The notes: generated by a model from the sequence alone, not told the origin. Shown: positions 16,876 to 26,145, counted from the first letter of the stretch. The stretch: DNA of 64,000 nucleotides from CAVSQX01 sp963730225 (GCA_963730225.1 CAVSQX010000001.1:682001-746000); one strand, 5' to 3'. Numbers and translations: made by a program.

Positions 16876-18429
16876 ATGAGCGACGCAACATTGGATTACG
16901 CGGAAACCGTAAAGAACACGCACACGCGGTTGAAGCACAACGCATTGAACTTCTGGGAAGTCACGGCGCAGTCGATCGCGCTGATCTCTCCGAGCATGAC
17001 GGCCGCCCTGATTATCCCGCTGATGTTCGGCACGGCGGGCACGATGGGATGGTTCTGCTTCCTGTTCGGAACCATCATGCTGCTGTTTGTGGCCATTGGT
17101 TTGAATCAATTCGCCAAGCGGTTCTCGGCAGCAGGCAGCATGTACGAGTACACCATCAAGGGGCTGGGACCCAAGGTGGGCGGCATGTCGGGCTGGTGCC
17201 TGATCTGGGCGTACATGTTCATCGGAATCGCCGGCGTTACCGGGTTCACCCACTTTGCGTCGCTGCTGCTCACGCAGGCCGGGGCGACGGGATATTTCTC
17301 GCATCCGTCTATAACTCTTTACCTCATCTGCGTCGCGTCGGCCTGGTTCCTGGCCGTCAAGGACATCACGCTCAGCACGATCCTCATGCTGGCGATGGAA
17401 GGCGTTTCGGTGACGGTGATCGCGCTGCTTTGCCTTTTCGCCATGGGGAAGACCGGCTTGATCGATCACACCCAAATCCATCCGTTCGCCGGAATGGGAT
17501 TCAAAGACATCATGAAGCCGCTGGGTCTTGGCGTCGTCGTTGCGGTATTCAGCGGCGTGGGATTTGAAGCGGCCACCGCATTCGGCGAAGAAGCGAAAAA
17601 ACCGCTGGTTACGATTCCCCGCGCCGTCATCGCCAGTCTGTTGCTCACCGGCGCATTCTTCATCTTCACGACGTACGTCGAAACACACGCGCTGGCCACC
17701 AACAATCCCACACTCGACCAGCTCACAGCGCCGCTGGTGACGCTGAGCGAGAATCTGCATGTCGGCTGGATGGGCGTCGTCACTTCGCTGGGCGCGATGG
17801 TCAGCTTCTTCGCGCTGGCGATGTCGTGCCTGAACGCGGGTTCGAGAATTCTGTTTACGATGGGACGATATCGCATCTTCCCGATTTCGGTGGGATCATC
17901 GCACAAGCACAATCTCACGCCACACGTGGCTCTGACGATTTTTGCGTGCATTCAGTTTTTCATTCCGACATTTTTCCTCACGTGCGTTTACATCGGCGGC
18001 GACAAGGCGGCCAATGCGCTGCAAATCGGCGCACCGTTCGACGAATTCAACCTGGCCGGTCTTTTCGGCGCGATGGGATTCTGTTGTGCGTATGTCCTGA
18101 TTTCGCTGGCAGCCCCCTTCTACCTGAAGAGGATTGGCGAGCTCAAAATTCGCCACCTGGTCATTGCTGCCATCGCACTGCTTCTTCTGCTGGTGCCGAT
18201 CATCGGCCCATTCTGGCCGGTGCCGGCTCCCTATCCGACCAATTATTTCCCGTACATCGTCGGTGCGTATCTGTTCATTGGAGTTATCCTGGTTTTTGTC
18301 CGCAGCCGCACGATGGCGGAGATCGACGGCATCCGCAAAGTGCTGGAGGAAACGGCCGTAGGGCCGATTGCTTCGTCCAAGCCCGCGGCGATGTCAGGCT
18401 CGGCGGACATGGAGCCGGCAATGGCCTGA
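16876..18429 (+). CDS. APC-family amino acid/amine permease
   Basis: The start at 16876 (MSDATLDYAET) follows an AGGAG box by 7 bases. The protein has about 517 residues and twelve probable membrane spans. It fits the APC superfamily: SIALISPSMTAALIIPLMFG in span 1 with the unwound glycine region, an AGSMYEYTIKGLGPKVGG loop, GVGFEAATAFGEEAKKP (the span 6/7 E-EA signature) and a loop of RILFTMGRYRIFP. It should import an amino acid or polyamine by proton coupling; the substrate cannot be told. It is preceded by an XRE-cupin regulator and a structured leader, both probable controls. Confidence 0.9.
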   Translation: MSDATLDYAETVKNTHTRLKHNALNFWEVTAQSIALISPSMTAALIIPLMFGTAGTMGWFCFLFGTIMLLFVAIGLNQFAKRFSAAGSMYEYTIKGLGPKVGGMSGWCLIWAYMFIGIAGVTGFTHFASLLLTQAGATGYFSHPSITLYLICVASAWFLAVKDITLSTILMLAMEGVSVTVIALLCLFAMGKTGLIDHTQIHPFAGMGFKDIMKPLGLGVVVAVFSGVGFEAATAFGEEAKKPLVTIPRAVIASLLLTGAFFIFTTYVETHALATNNPTLDQLTAPLVTLSENLHVGWMGVVTSLGAMVSFFALAMSCLNAGSRILFTMGRYRIFPISVGSSHKHNLTPHVALTIFACIQFFIPTFFLTCVYIGGDKAANALQIGAPFDEFNLAGLFGAMGFCCAYVLISLAAPFYLKRIGELKIRHLVIAAIALLLLLVPIIGPFWPVPAPYPTNYFPYIVGAYLFIGVILVFVRSRTMAEIDGIRKVLEETAVGPIASSKPAAMSGSADMEPAMA

Positions 18430-18442
18430 AACCGGCACGGAT

Positions 18443-18530
18443 AGTTGCCAGTTGCTAGTTAATAGTTGCCAGAAGCGGAAAGTATCTGTATTAGTGGCGA
18501 CCAGCAACTGGCAACTAACAACTGGCGACT
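18443..18530. repeat. Imperfect inverted repeat of AGTTGCCAGTTGCTAG units
   Basis: The arms 18443-18472 and 18501-18530 are complementary at 23 of 30 positions, and several of the mismatches could be G-U in RNA. The arms consist of iterated AGTTGCCAGTTG motifs. The element lies between the permease stop (18429) and the MOSC start (18555). It could act as a terminator-like hairpin or be a dispersed palindromic repeat, similar in style but not in sequence to the one inside the RNase P gene. Confidence 0.7.
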
Positions 18531-18554
18531 CCAGTCCCTGTTGAGGGCGGAAAC

Positions 18555-19346
18555 GTGGCACGCCTGGATCGAATCTTGATTTATCCGGTGAAGTCACTGG
18601 ATGGATTGGCCCTTCCCAGCGTTCGCCTGCTCAAAAGCGGCGCGCTGGAAGGGGATCGGCGGTTCGCGCTGTTCGATTCAAATGAGAAATACGTCAACGG
18701 GAAAAAGCATTCGCACATTCATCATCTTCGCTCGTCGTTTGACGGAATGACGCGAACGCTGCATCTGCACAATGGGGATGGGCGGCGGCGCGAAACGTTC
18801 CACGTCGACGGCGATCGGAGGCATCTTCAGGATTGGCTGAGTGAATTTTTCGGGTTTGCGGTGGAGTTTCGAGAGAACCCGGCGGCCGGGTTTCCGGACG
18901 ACACCGATTCCCCCGGCCCGACTGTGGTCAGTACGGGCACGCTGCAAGAAGTGGCCTCCTGGTTCCCGGGCCTGGACGCCGAGCAAATTCGCAAGCGCAT
19001 GCGGGCCAATCTGGAAATCGGCGGCGTTCCGCCGTTCTGGGAGGATCGGCTTTACGGCGTCGCGGGGACAAAACTTCGCTTCCGCATCGGCGAGGTGGAG
19101 TTCGACGGCATCAATCCCTGCCAGCGCTGCGTGGTGCCGCCGCGCGATCCGGTGACGGGCGAGGGGTATCCGGAGTTTGCCAAGATCTTCGCAAAGAAAC
19201 GGCAAGAGACGCTACCGCCGTGGGCGGAGCGATCGCGCTTTAATCATTTTTATCGATTGGCGATCAACACCTGTTTGGCCGAGGGGCAGGGCGGCAAGAC
19301 TGTTCACGTGGGGGATGAAATCGCCGTTACGGGCTGCAACGTTTGA
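18555..19346 (+). CDS. MOSC domain-containing protein
   Basis: A GTG start at 18555 gives 263 residues. The first 100 residues are the MOSC N-terminal beta-barrel (LDRILIYPVKSLDGLALPSV, EGDRRFALFD). The MOSC domain follows, with FRIGEVEFDGINPCQRCVVPPRDP, where the conserved Cys binds the molybdenum-cofactor sulfur or molybdenum. Family members include the mARC/YcbX-type reductases and the C-terminal part of Moco sulfurase. The function here is likely a Moco-dependent reductase or a cofactor carrier. It ends 20 bases inside the convergent acetyltransferase gene. Confidence 0.88.
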   Translation: MARLDRILIYPVKSLDGLALPSVRLLKSGALEGDRRFALFDSNEKYVNGKKHSHIHHLRSSFDGMTRTLHLHNGDGRRRETFHVDGDRRHLQDWLSEFFGFAVEFRENPAAGFPDDTDSPGPTVVSTGTLQEVASWFPGLDAEQIRKRMRANLEIGGVPPFWEDRLYGVAGTKLRFRIGEVEFDGINPCQRCVVPPRDPVTGEGYPEFAKIFAKKRQETLPPWAERSRFNHFYRLAINTCLAEGQGGKTVHVGDEIAVTGCNV

Positions 19347-19791
19347 CCATAATCCGATGCGGCCCGGCGGTTGGAACCTCGAAAATATCTGAATCGATCT
19401 GCCATCCCACCGACTGGTAAAACCGCACCGCCGGGACTCGGGCGTTGCACCAGAAAAGTCGGAGGGAATTTTCACTGAGAATCGAAGCCTCGGCAAAACT
19501 CAGGAGCGCCCGGCCGATGCCTTTGCCACGGAAGGCTTCTTCGGTCGCCATTCCGCGTAATTGCCAGGCCGGCTCGTCACGATGGGAATTACTGAAGAAC
19601 GAGGCGCAGCAGAGGATCGTTTCGTCGACAAACGCTCCAAAATGGAGTGTTCCAGGGGAATCGTCGCCGGGGAAGACGGCCGAATCGCGGGGCAGGCCGG
19701 CGCGAAGAACGCGGTGACGCAAGTCGATGACTCGATCCGCCTCGATGCGTTTGAGGGTCAGAGATTCGCGCTGGGCCGTGTCCAAGCTCAT
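19327..19791 (-). CDS. GNAT-family N-acetyltransferase
   Basis: The 154-residue protein shows the GNAT fold: IDLRHRVLRAGLPRDSA at the N-terminus, WQLRGMATEEAFRGKGIGRALL with the acetyl-CoA pyrophosphate-binding R-G-K-G-I-G loop, and WCNARVPAVRFYQSVGWQ in the C-terminal region. It transfers an acetyl group from acetyl-CoA to an amine; the substrate is unknown. The gene converges with and overlaps the MOSC gene by 20 bases and is divergent from glutamine synthetase III. Confidence 0.9.
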   Translation of the reverse strand: MSLDTAQRESLTLKRIEADRVIDLRHRVLRAGLPRDSAVFPGDDSPGTLHFGAFVDETILCCASFFSNSHRDEPAWQLRGMATEEAFRGKGIGRALLSFAEASILSENSLRLFWCNARVPAVRFYQSVGWQIDSDIFEVPTAGPHRIMVKRCSP

Positions 19792-19881
19792 AAATCGATC
19801 ACTTCCCGCCGCGCCGGCGCAAAAAAAACTTCTTCTTGACTATTAGCAAACTTTACCCCAAGATGCGGGTCCGCGCTTCAC

Positions 19882-19903
19882 AGCCAAGCTATAAAGCTTG
19901 GCT
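19882..19903 (+). promoter_or_regulatory. Hairpin in the glutamine synthetase leader
   Basis: AGCCAAGCT (19882-19890) and AGCTTGGCT (19895-19903) form a perfect 9-bp stem with the loop ATAA. It lies 38 bases before the start codon of the type III glutamine synthetase. A good -35-like TTGACT is at 19836-19841 but no convincing -10 box follows at the right distance. The hairpin may be a 5'-leader stability or attenuation element, or a protein-binding site. Confidence 0.45.
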
Positions 19904-19940
19904 GGCAGTTTATTATTCTCCACTCTTTTAAAGGATTCTC

Positions 19941-22127
19941 ATGGCGTCCAATGTTCGTCAGGAAGCGATCAGGTCGATCGCAACTACTCGTCACAAGCTG
20001 AATTACGTGGATTTCAAGTCGACGCACATCAAGGAATCGTTTGGCATAAACGTATTCAACGAGGATGTGGCACAGGCCCGGCTGCCCAAGCCCGTTTTCA
20101 AGGCCTACCAGAAGACGATCCGCAAAGGATTGCCGCTCGATCCAAGTATCGCCGACGCCGTCGCCGCGGCGATGAAGGATTGGGCGATGGAGCATGGCGC
20201 AACCCATTACACGCATCTGTTTCAGCCGATGACCGGGATCACGGCCGAGAAGCACGACAGCTTTCTGGCCCCAACGTCCGGCGGCGGAGCGGCGATATTT
20301 GAATTCAGCGGCAAGGAACTGGTCAAGGGTGAGCCCGATGCCAGCTCATTCCCCTCCGGCGGGCTTCGCGCCACCTTCGAGGCTCGCGGCTACACAGCCT
20401 GGGATCCCACCAGCCCGGCATACATCGCCGAGCACGCCAACGGGTCGACGCTGGTGATTCCCACCGCGTTCCTCTCCTGGACCGGCGAAGCGCTGGATAA
20501 GAAGACCCCCCTGCTTCGCTCGATGGAAGCGCTGAGCCATCAGGCTCTGCGAATTCTCAAACTGTTCGGCAACACAACCGCCGGGCATGTGTTCACGACT
20601 GTTGGCCCGGAGCAGGAATATTTTCTGATCGATAAAAACTTCTACTTCCTTCGCCCCGATCTGATCACCACCGGCCGCACGCTGTTTGGTAGTCCGCCAC
20701 CCAAAGGGCAGGAACTGGAAGATCAATACTTCGCCACGATTCCCGAGCGCGTCCTGGCCTGCATGGCCGATGCGGAATTTGAATTGTTCAAGCTCGGTGT
20801 GCCGGTGAAGACGCGGCACAACGAAGTGGCGCCCAGCCAGTACGAGCTGGCTCCGATTTTTGAAAACTCCAATCTGGCGACCGATCACCAGAACCTGAGC
20901 ATGGAGATTCTGCGGAAGACGGCGGACAAATACGGCCTGACCTGTCTTCTGCACGAAAAGCCGTTCGCCGGCGTCAACGGCAGCGGAAAGCACAACAACT
21001 GGTCGATGTCGACCGACACCGGCGAGAACCTGTTGAATCCCGGTGACACCCCGCACGAAAACGCCCAGTTCCTGGTTTTCTGCGTCGCCGTCGTGCGCGC
21101 GGTGGCCAAGTACAGTGAAATCCTGCGGCTCTCGATCGCCTCGGCTCACAACGATCACCGCCTGGGCGCCAACGAGGCCCCGCCTGCGATCATCAGCGTC
21201 TTCCTGGGCGATCAGCTTCAGGACATTTTCGAACAGTTGGAAAAAGGCGCGGCCAAGTCGAGCAAGCAGGGTGGAACTTTCCTGACCGGCGTTTCGGTGC
21301 TGCCGCCGCTTCCCAAGGAAGCGGGCGATCGCAATCGCACCAGTCCGTTTGCGTTTACGGGAAATAAATTCGAGTTCCGCGCCGTCGGCGCCAGCGCGAA
21401 CATCGCCGGGCCCAACACGGTGCTGAACACCATCGTGGCCGAATCGCTGGATGTCATCGCCACCAAGCTGGAGGCCGAGGTAAAAGCGGGGAAGGATCTG
21501 CACAAGTCGATTCAGGATCTTCTGCCCGGCATCGTGAGGGAGAGCAAGAAAGTCATCTTCAACGGCAACAATTACGCCGAGGAATGGCACTCCGAGGCGG
21601 AGAAACGCGGGTTGCCGAATTTCAAGAACACCGTCGAGGTGCTTCCGGTCATCACGCGCAAGGACACGATCGAGCTGTTCACCAAGTACAAGGTGTATAC
21701 GGAAAAGGAACTGCTCAGCCGGTTCAACATTCTCAGCGAGTTGTACGTCAAGACGGTTACGATCGAAGCCAACACGACCATCATGATGGCCAAGAACGTG
21801 ATTCTGCCGGCGGCGCTGAAGTATCAGAAGGAAGTCGGCGAAAGCGTGGCAGCGGCGAAGGCTGCGGGCGCGGCCAATCCGGCGGGCATCGAGATCCTTT
21901 CGATCGTCGTCTCCACGATCGGTGATCTGGTTCGTGGCATCGCATCGCTGGAAAAGGCGTCGGCCCACCACGGCAATGGCGAAGCTTACGCTCATGCCAA
22001 GCACATCCGCGAGCAGGTGATCCCGGCCATGAGCGAAGTTCGCAAGGCGGCCGATAAACTTGAGACGATTGTCAGCGACGAGCTGTGGCCTTTACCGACT
22101 TATCGGGAAATGCTGTTTATTCGCTAA
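19941..22127 (+). CDS. glnN: Type III glutamine synthetase
   Basis: The 728-residue length is that of GSIII (types I and II are shorter). The N-terminal GSIII domain reads FGINVFNEDVAQARLPKPVF. The catalytic region follows: THYTHLFQPMTG, VGPEQEYFLIDKNFY (metal-binding Glu), RHNEVAPSQYELAPIFENSN and the ATP/glutamate-binding KPFAGVNGSGKHNNWS. It condenses ammonium and glutamate with ATP to glutamine and is the main assimilation enzyme in several bacterial groups. AAGGA at 19931-19935 is a good ribosome-binding site. A terminator follows at 22154. It is probably monocistronic. Confidence 0.97.
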   Translation: MASNVRQEAIRSIATTRHKLNYVDFKSTHIKESFGINVFNEDVAQARLPKPVFKAYQKTIRKGLPLDPSIADAVAAAMKDWAMEHGATHYTHLFQPMTGITAEKHDSFLAPTSGGGAAIFEFSGKELVKGEPDASSFPSGGLRATFEARGYTAWDPTSPAYIAEHANGSTLVIPTAFLSWTGEALDKKTPLLRSMEALSHQALRILKLFGNTTAGHVFTTVGPEQEYFLIDKNFYFLRPDLITTGRTLFGSPPPKGQELEDQYFATIPERVLACMADAEFELFKLGVPVKTRHNEVAPSQYELAPIFENSNLATDHQNLSMEILRKTADKYGLTCLLHEKPFAGVNGSGKHNNWSMSTDTGENLLNPGDTPHENAQFLVFCVAVVRAVAKYSEILRLSIASAHNDHRLGANEAPPAIISVFLGDQLQDIFEQLEKGAAKSSKQGGTFLTGVSVLPPLPKEAGDRNRTSPFAFTGNKFEFRAVGASANIAGPNTVLNTIVAESLDVIATKLEAEVKAGKDLHKSIQDLLPGIVRESKKVIFNGNNYAEEWHSEAEKRGLPNFKNTVEVLPVITRKDTIELFTKYKVYTEKELLSRFNILSELYVKTVTIEANTTIMMAKNVILPAALKYQKEVGESVAAAKAAGAANPAGIEILSIVVSTIGDLVRGIASLEKASAHHGNGEAYAHAKHIREQVIPAMSEVRKAADKLETIVSDELWPLPTYREMLFIR

Positions 22128-22153
22128 GTTTCGACAGCGGTTTAGTTTATGGA

Positions 22154-22187
22154 GCCCCGGATATCCAATCCGGGGCTTCTTTTTTTG
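22154..22187 (+). terminator. Intrinsic terminator after glutamine synthetase
   Basis: GCCCCGGAT (22154-22162) pairs perfectly with ATCCGGGGC (22168-22176) around a five-base loop and is followed by a T-rich run (22177-22187). It lies 27 bases after the glutamine synthetase stop codon. Confidence 0.93.
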
Positions 22188-22191
22188 GGAT

Positions 22192-22228
22192 TTGACTTCG
22201 GACCGGCCGATAGTCTAGTGTTGGACTA
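22192..22228 (+). promoter_or_regulatory. Promoter and palindromic operator of the marR-type gene
   Basis: A -35 box TTGACT lies at 22192-22197. The palindrome with arms TAGTC (22211-22215) and GACTA (22224-22228) spans the -10 region (TAGTGT at 22216-22221, 18-base spacer) and ends two bases before the ATG at 22230. The mRNA would therefore be leaderless or nearly so. A MarR dimer bound here would block RNA polymerase, a typical autorepression layout for MarR-controlled efflux operons. Confidence 0.6.
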
Positions 22229-22229
22229 A

Positions 22230-22700
22230 ATGGCACCTGAGTTTGTACCATCATCCTTGAAACCCCCCTGCCTGCTGGCCGGCGAGCACGATGAGTCCAC
22301 GACGGCCTTTCGGCAGTTGATGGTCACGTTTCTAAAGCTGCAGCGGCTTGTCGAAGACATGCTCGCCCCGCATGGGCTGGTTCTGTCGCAGTTTGAAGCG
22401 CTGGCCAAGATCGGATTCAAGCCGGGCATCATCCAGCAGGAATTGGTGAATGTGCTGCTGGTGACCAAGGGGAATGTTGGGGCGCTGCTCGATCGGCTGG
22501 AATCGATCGGGCTGGTCGAACGCCGCGCCGATCCGAATGATCGCCGCGCCAATCTGTTGTATTTGACGTCCGCCGGTGAATCGCTGGTGATCCAGGTTTT
22601 CAAGGAACACCGGGCACTGGTTCGAGAAATCTTTCGGCCTCTGAGCGTCGAGCAGAAGAAAACTCTCGAGTCGCTGCTGCGCACGCTCGAACCGCAGTGA
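22230..22700 (+). CDS. MarR-family transcriptional regulator
   Basis: The 156-residue protein has the MarR winged helix: LKLQRLVEDMLAPHGLVLSQ (dimer helix and start of the DNA-binding domain), QQELVNVLLVTKGNVGALLDRLE (recognition helix), and the wing GLVERRADPNDRRANLLYLT, a near-perfect MarR signature. It would act as a ligand-released repressor. It is the first gene of a run with an EmrA-type adaptor and an EmrB-type exporter, spaced by 48 and 4 bases, as in multidrug efflux operons. A palindrome overlaps its promoter. Confidence 0.93.
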   Translation: MAPEFVPSSLKPPCLLAGEHDESTTAFRQLMVTFLKLQRLVEDMLAPHGLVLSQFEALAKIGFKPGIIQQELVNVLLVTKGNVGALLDRLESIGLVERRADPNDRRANLLYLTSAGESLVIQVFKEHRALVREIFRPLSVEQKKTLESLLRTLEPQ

Positions 22701-22748
22701 TCGCAAAGGCGTTTTTAGTTCCGCACGACAGAGGAATCGGAGTGCACG

Positions 22749-23891
22749 ATGAGTGTTGTCGACGTCAGTGAGGATGAAAGCCTGTCGCAATCGTCGGTCG
22801 ATCCGCAAAGGCTGGCGTCGCCGCGGCCCCGAAGCGCGCCGTCCAAACCACCGGCGAAAAAGCCCAAGCCGTGCGCGCTTCTAGTCCTGGCGATCGCGGC
22901 GGTTGTCGCCGCCTGCATCGCGATTCCGTGGGCGATTCACGCCAATCATTACGAGTCCACGGATGACGCCTTTGTCGAAGGGCGAGTCATTCCGATCAGC
23001 CCGCAGTTGCCGGCTCGTGTCGTTGCTGTTCCCGTGGAAGACAACGAGTTGGTTCACGCCGGCGATCTGCTGGTGGAATTGGATCCAACGGATTACCAGG
23101 TGGCACTGGATCAGGCGCACGCCAGCGAGTCGGCTGCTGTGGGACAATTGCAGCAGGCCACGGCGCAGATCGCGGTGGTCAAAGCGCAGGTGCAGGAGCG
23201 CCAGGCCGAATTGGATGTGGCCCAGGCCAGCGCCGCCAACGTCACCAGCGATTACAACCGCTGGCGAACTCTGGAAACCAAATCTCCCCAGGCGGTCTCG
23301 AAGCAGCAGTTGGATGACATGGGCGAATCGCAGAGCAGCTCGGCGGCGCAGGTGGAACAGGCCAAGGCGAAGCTGACCGAGGCTCAGGCGCAGATCGAAA
23401 CGGCGCAGGCCAACATCGTTGCCGCGCAGGGTGAGTTGGCCAAGGCGCAGGCGGACGTGCACCGGGCCGAAGTGAATCTTTCCTACTGCAAGATCACCGC
23501 TCCGGAAGACGGCCGAATCACCAAGAAAAACGTGGAAGCCGGTTCTTACGTGCAAAGCGGGCAGAATCTGCTGGCGATTGTCCCGCCCGATGTGTGGGTG
23601 GTGGCCAATTTCAAGGAAACGCAGCTGGCCCGCATGCGCGTGGGCCAGAGCGTTCGCATCACGATCGATGCGTATCCGGATCGCCAGTTCACGGGCAAAG
23701 TCGATTCGATCCAATCGGGTACCGGCTCGCGCTTCAGCATGTTGCCGGCCGAGAACGCCACGGGGAATTTCGTGCACGTCGTGCAGCGATTACCGGTGAA
23801 AGTCACGTTCGATCCCGGACAAATTTCCACCACGGATCAGCCGCTGGCGCCGGGAATGTCGGCCGAGCCGGAAGTGTACGTCGCCCAGTGA
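22749..23891 (+). CDS. HlyD/EmrA-type membrane fusion protein
   Basis: The 380-residue protein has a cytoplasmic proline/lysine-rich N-terminus, one membrane span (about residues 45-65, LLVLAIAAVVAACIAIPWAI), then STDDAFVEGRVIPISPQLPA, the first half of the biotinyl-lipoyl domain. A long alanine/glutamine-rich coiled coil follows (about 115-245), then CKITAPEDGRITKKNVEAGS closing the lipoyl domain and a beta-barrel ending in PLAPGMSAEPEVYVAQ. It is the periplasmic adaptor of the efflux pump whose exporter is encoded four bases downstream. Confidence 0.93.
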   Translation: MSVVDVSEDESLSQSSVDPQRLASPRPRSAPSKPPAKKPKPCALLVLAIAAVVAACIAIPWAIHANHYESTDDAFVEGRVIPISPQLPARVVAVPVEDNELVHAGDLLVELDPTDYQVALDQAHASESAAVGQLQQATAQIAVVKAQVQERQAELDVAQASAANVTSDYNRWRTLETKSPQAVSKQQLDDMGESQSSSAAQVEQAKAKLTEAQAQIETAQANIVAAQGELAKAQADVHRAEVNLSYCKITAPEDGRITKKNVEAGSYVQSGQNLLAIVPPDVWVVANFKETQLARMRVGQSVRITIDAYPDRQFTGKVDSIQSGTGSRFSMLPAENATGNFVHVVQRLPVKVTFDPGQISTTDQPLAPGMSAEPEVYVAQ

Positions 23892-23895
23892 TCGC

Positions 23896-25482
23896 GTGGC
23901 TCAACTCACCGACAAACCTCCGGTCAACCCGTGGCTGATCGCGGCCGTGGTTTCGATGGCCACATTCATGGAAGTCATGGATGTGAGCATCGCCAACGTT
24001 TCGCTTCGCCACATCGGCGGAAATCTGGGCGCGGGCCTGGACGAAGGAACTTGGGTTCTCACCAGTTACCTGGTCGCCAACGCCGTCATCCTGCCGGTCA
24101 GCGGCTGGCTCTCGTCGGTGCTGGGCCGCAAGCGCTTTTACATGACATGCGTTGCCTTGTTCACCGCAAGCTCGTTCCTCTGCGGGCTGGCGCCGAGCCT
24201 GGGCTGGCTGCTGTTTTTCCGCGTGCTCCAGGGCATGGGTGGCGGGGGCCTGGCACCCAGCGAGCAGGCGATTCTGGCCGACACCTTCGAGCCGCGCCAA
24301 CGCGGCATGGCCTTTGCCGTCTACGGGCTGGCCGTCGTCTGCGCCCCCGCCATCGGCCCAACCCTGGGAGGCTGGATCACCGATAATTTTTCCTGGCGGT
24401 GGATTTTCTTCATCAACATTCCCGTCGGCATTCTCTCGCTGATTCTCTCCTCGCGCCTGGTCACGGATTCGCATCAAGCCAGGCAGGAACACGAATCCAT
24501 CTGGAAGCATGGCCTGAACATCGACTACATCGGCTTTGGCCTGGTTGCCCTGGGCGTGGGTTGTCTTCAGGTCGTGCTCGACAAAGGCCAGGAAGACGAT
24601 TGGCTGGGTTCCCCATTCATTCGTTACTTTACCGTCTTGTGCCTCATCGGCATCGTCGGAGCGATCGTCTGGGAACTCTGGGTGGCCCGGGAACCGGTCG
24701 TCGATCTGCGTCTGCTGGGCCGCCGATCGTTTCTGGTTTCCAATATTCTCATGTTCGGCGTCGGGTTCGTGCTCAATTCCACCACCGTGCTGCTGCCGCA
24801 ATTCGTGCAGCAACTGCTCGGCTACAACGCCACCCAAGCCGGCATGATTCTGATGGGCGGCGGCATCACGCTCATGATCTTCATGCCCTTTGTCGGCATC
24901 GCCACCAAATTCGTGCAGCCGAAATGGATCATGCTCGTCGGATTGCTCATCACCTCCGGCGCCATGTTCCATCTGACCGGGTTTGACACCGATGTTTCCT
25001 TCGGCCACCTCGCCATGGCGCGAATCTACCAGTGCATCGGCCTGCCGATGTTCTTCGTGCCGCTGAACACGATCGCTTATTCCGATCTGCCACCGGGCAA
25101 GAGCAACAACGCATCGGCGCTGATGAACCTGATGCGCAATCTCGGCGGCGGCATCGGCATTTCGATTGCCATAACGATTCTGGAGCGGCGAACGCAATTT
25201 CATCTCGATCGTCTTTCGTCGCATCTTTCGCTTTTCGACACGCCGTTTCAGACCCAGCTCAGCGCCATGGTTCACAATTTCACCGCTCAGGGCTTCACCG
25301 CCGCCGACGCCACCACGCGTGCCCTGGCGGCGCTGTACAACATCCTGACGCAACAGGCGGAAATGCTGGCGTATGTCGATGTCTTCAAGCTCGGCGCCAT
25401 CGGCTGCCTGGGCGTGGTTTCGCTGGTCGGGCTTTTGCGCAACATCAACCTCCACGGCAAATCCACTCCAGTTGGCCACTAA
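23896..25482 (+). CDS. MFS exporter, DHA2 family (EmrB-type), 14 spans
   Basis: A GTG start at 23896 gives 528 residues. The first span reads SMATFMEVMDVSIANVSL, with the family's M-D-x-(S/T)-I-x-N-V pattern. Motif A is GWLSSVLGRKRFYM, span 4 has RVLQGMGGGGLAPSEQAIL, and motif C is APAIGPTLGGWITDNFSWRW. It should drive proton-coupled export of hydrophobic toxic compounds together with the HlyD-type adaptor encoded four bases upstream, forming an EmrAB-like system under the MarR regulator. Confidence 0.94.
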   Translation: MAQLTDKPPVNPWLIAAVVSMATFMEVMDVSIANVSLRHIGGNLGAGLDEGTWVLTSYLVANAVILPVSGWLSSVLGRKRFYMTCVALFTASSFLCGLAPSLGWLLFFRVLQGMGGGGLAPSEQAILADTFEPRQRGMAFAVYGLAVVCAPAIGPTLGGWITDNFSWRWIFFINIPVGILSLILSSRLVTDSHQARQEHESIWKHGLNIDYIGFGLVALGVGCLQVVLDKGQEDDWLGSPFIRYFTVLCLIGIVGAIVWELWVAREPVVDLRLLGRRSFLVSNILMFGVGFVLNSTTVLLPQFVQQLLGYNATQAGMILMGGGITLMIFMPFVGIATKFVQPKWIMLVGLLITSGAMFHLTGFDTDVSFGHLAMARIYQCIGLPMFFVPLNTIAYSDLPPGKSNNASALMNLMRNLGGGIGISIAITILERRTQFHLDRLSSHLSLFDTPFQTQLSAMVHNFTAQGFTAADATTRALAALYNILTQQAEMLAYVDVFKLGAIGCLGVVSLVGLLRNINLHGKSTPVGH

Positions 25483-25574
25483 ATTCCCACCCACGCCAGG
25501 TCCGAGGTACTCCGTCGGCCCGGATTGGCAAACTTGACAACCGCCCCGTCAACCCGATTATGTCTTGCGCCATC

Positions 25575-25648
<74 letters not shown>

Positions 25649-26145
25649 CTATAAATAACTGTGGATTAATAGGTTACGGGCTGGCTAATTACGGACCGAT
25701 GGATTATCTCGTCTGGCGCCGCGCAGGTGCGATGGCCGCCGGCTCTCAAATCTCTTGGTGATCGGCTGACGCAGCCAGGTCTTGGACGGCAAACACATAG
25801 TGGCCCTTAGTACGGCCAGATGGTGATCCGGTACCACTTCGAACAACAAAATCCGCGTGAGATTTCGTGTCGGCCAATCGACCAAAATTTAGCGTCGCGG
25901 GTCGTTGGCTGGTTCGGTGCAAGAGTTCACGTGCAATCACACCCGTGACGCCGATGGCCTCGAGCGCGCCTGATTTTTTATTTTTGGTATCGTTCCCAAT
26001 AATGGCGGCAACCTCCCGCAACAGTACATCCCGTCATTCAATAGTTGATTTGTGCAAGACCTAGCCGAGTGCCCCTGATAAATCCTCGATGCGGTTTACG
26101 TAAAAAAGGTGCCTTCGAGACGATCAACAAGCGTGTGGGCAATAA
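25649..26145. other. Non-coding or degenerate stretch after tRNA-Arg
   Basis: No frame here is convincing. The longest, on the minus strand at 25746-26021, would start at TTG and has no recognisable domain. The base composition is less GC-rich than that of the neighbouring genes. As it directly follows the 3' end of the tRNA it could hold remnants of an integrated element. Confidence 0.5.

Noticed and set aside
20346..22004. 552-codon minus-strand frame opposite glutamine synthetase
   Set aside because: It is the antisense of a fully conserved gene and has no recognisable motif; such long open antisense frames are common in high-GC DNA.
23803..25494. 563-codon minus-strand frame opposite the EmrB-type exporter
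   Set aside because: The same reason applies: the exporter frame has all family motifs, the antisense frame none.
25746..26021. 91-codon minus-strand frame after tRNA-Arg
   Set aside because: It needs a TTG start, has no ribosome-binding site and no recognisable domain; it is kept only as part of the unassigned spacer.
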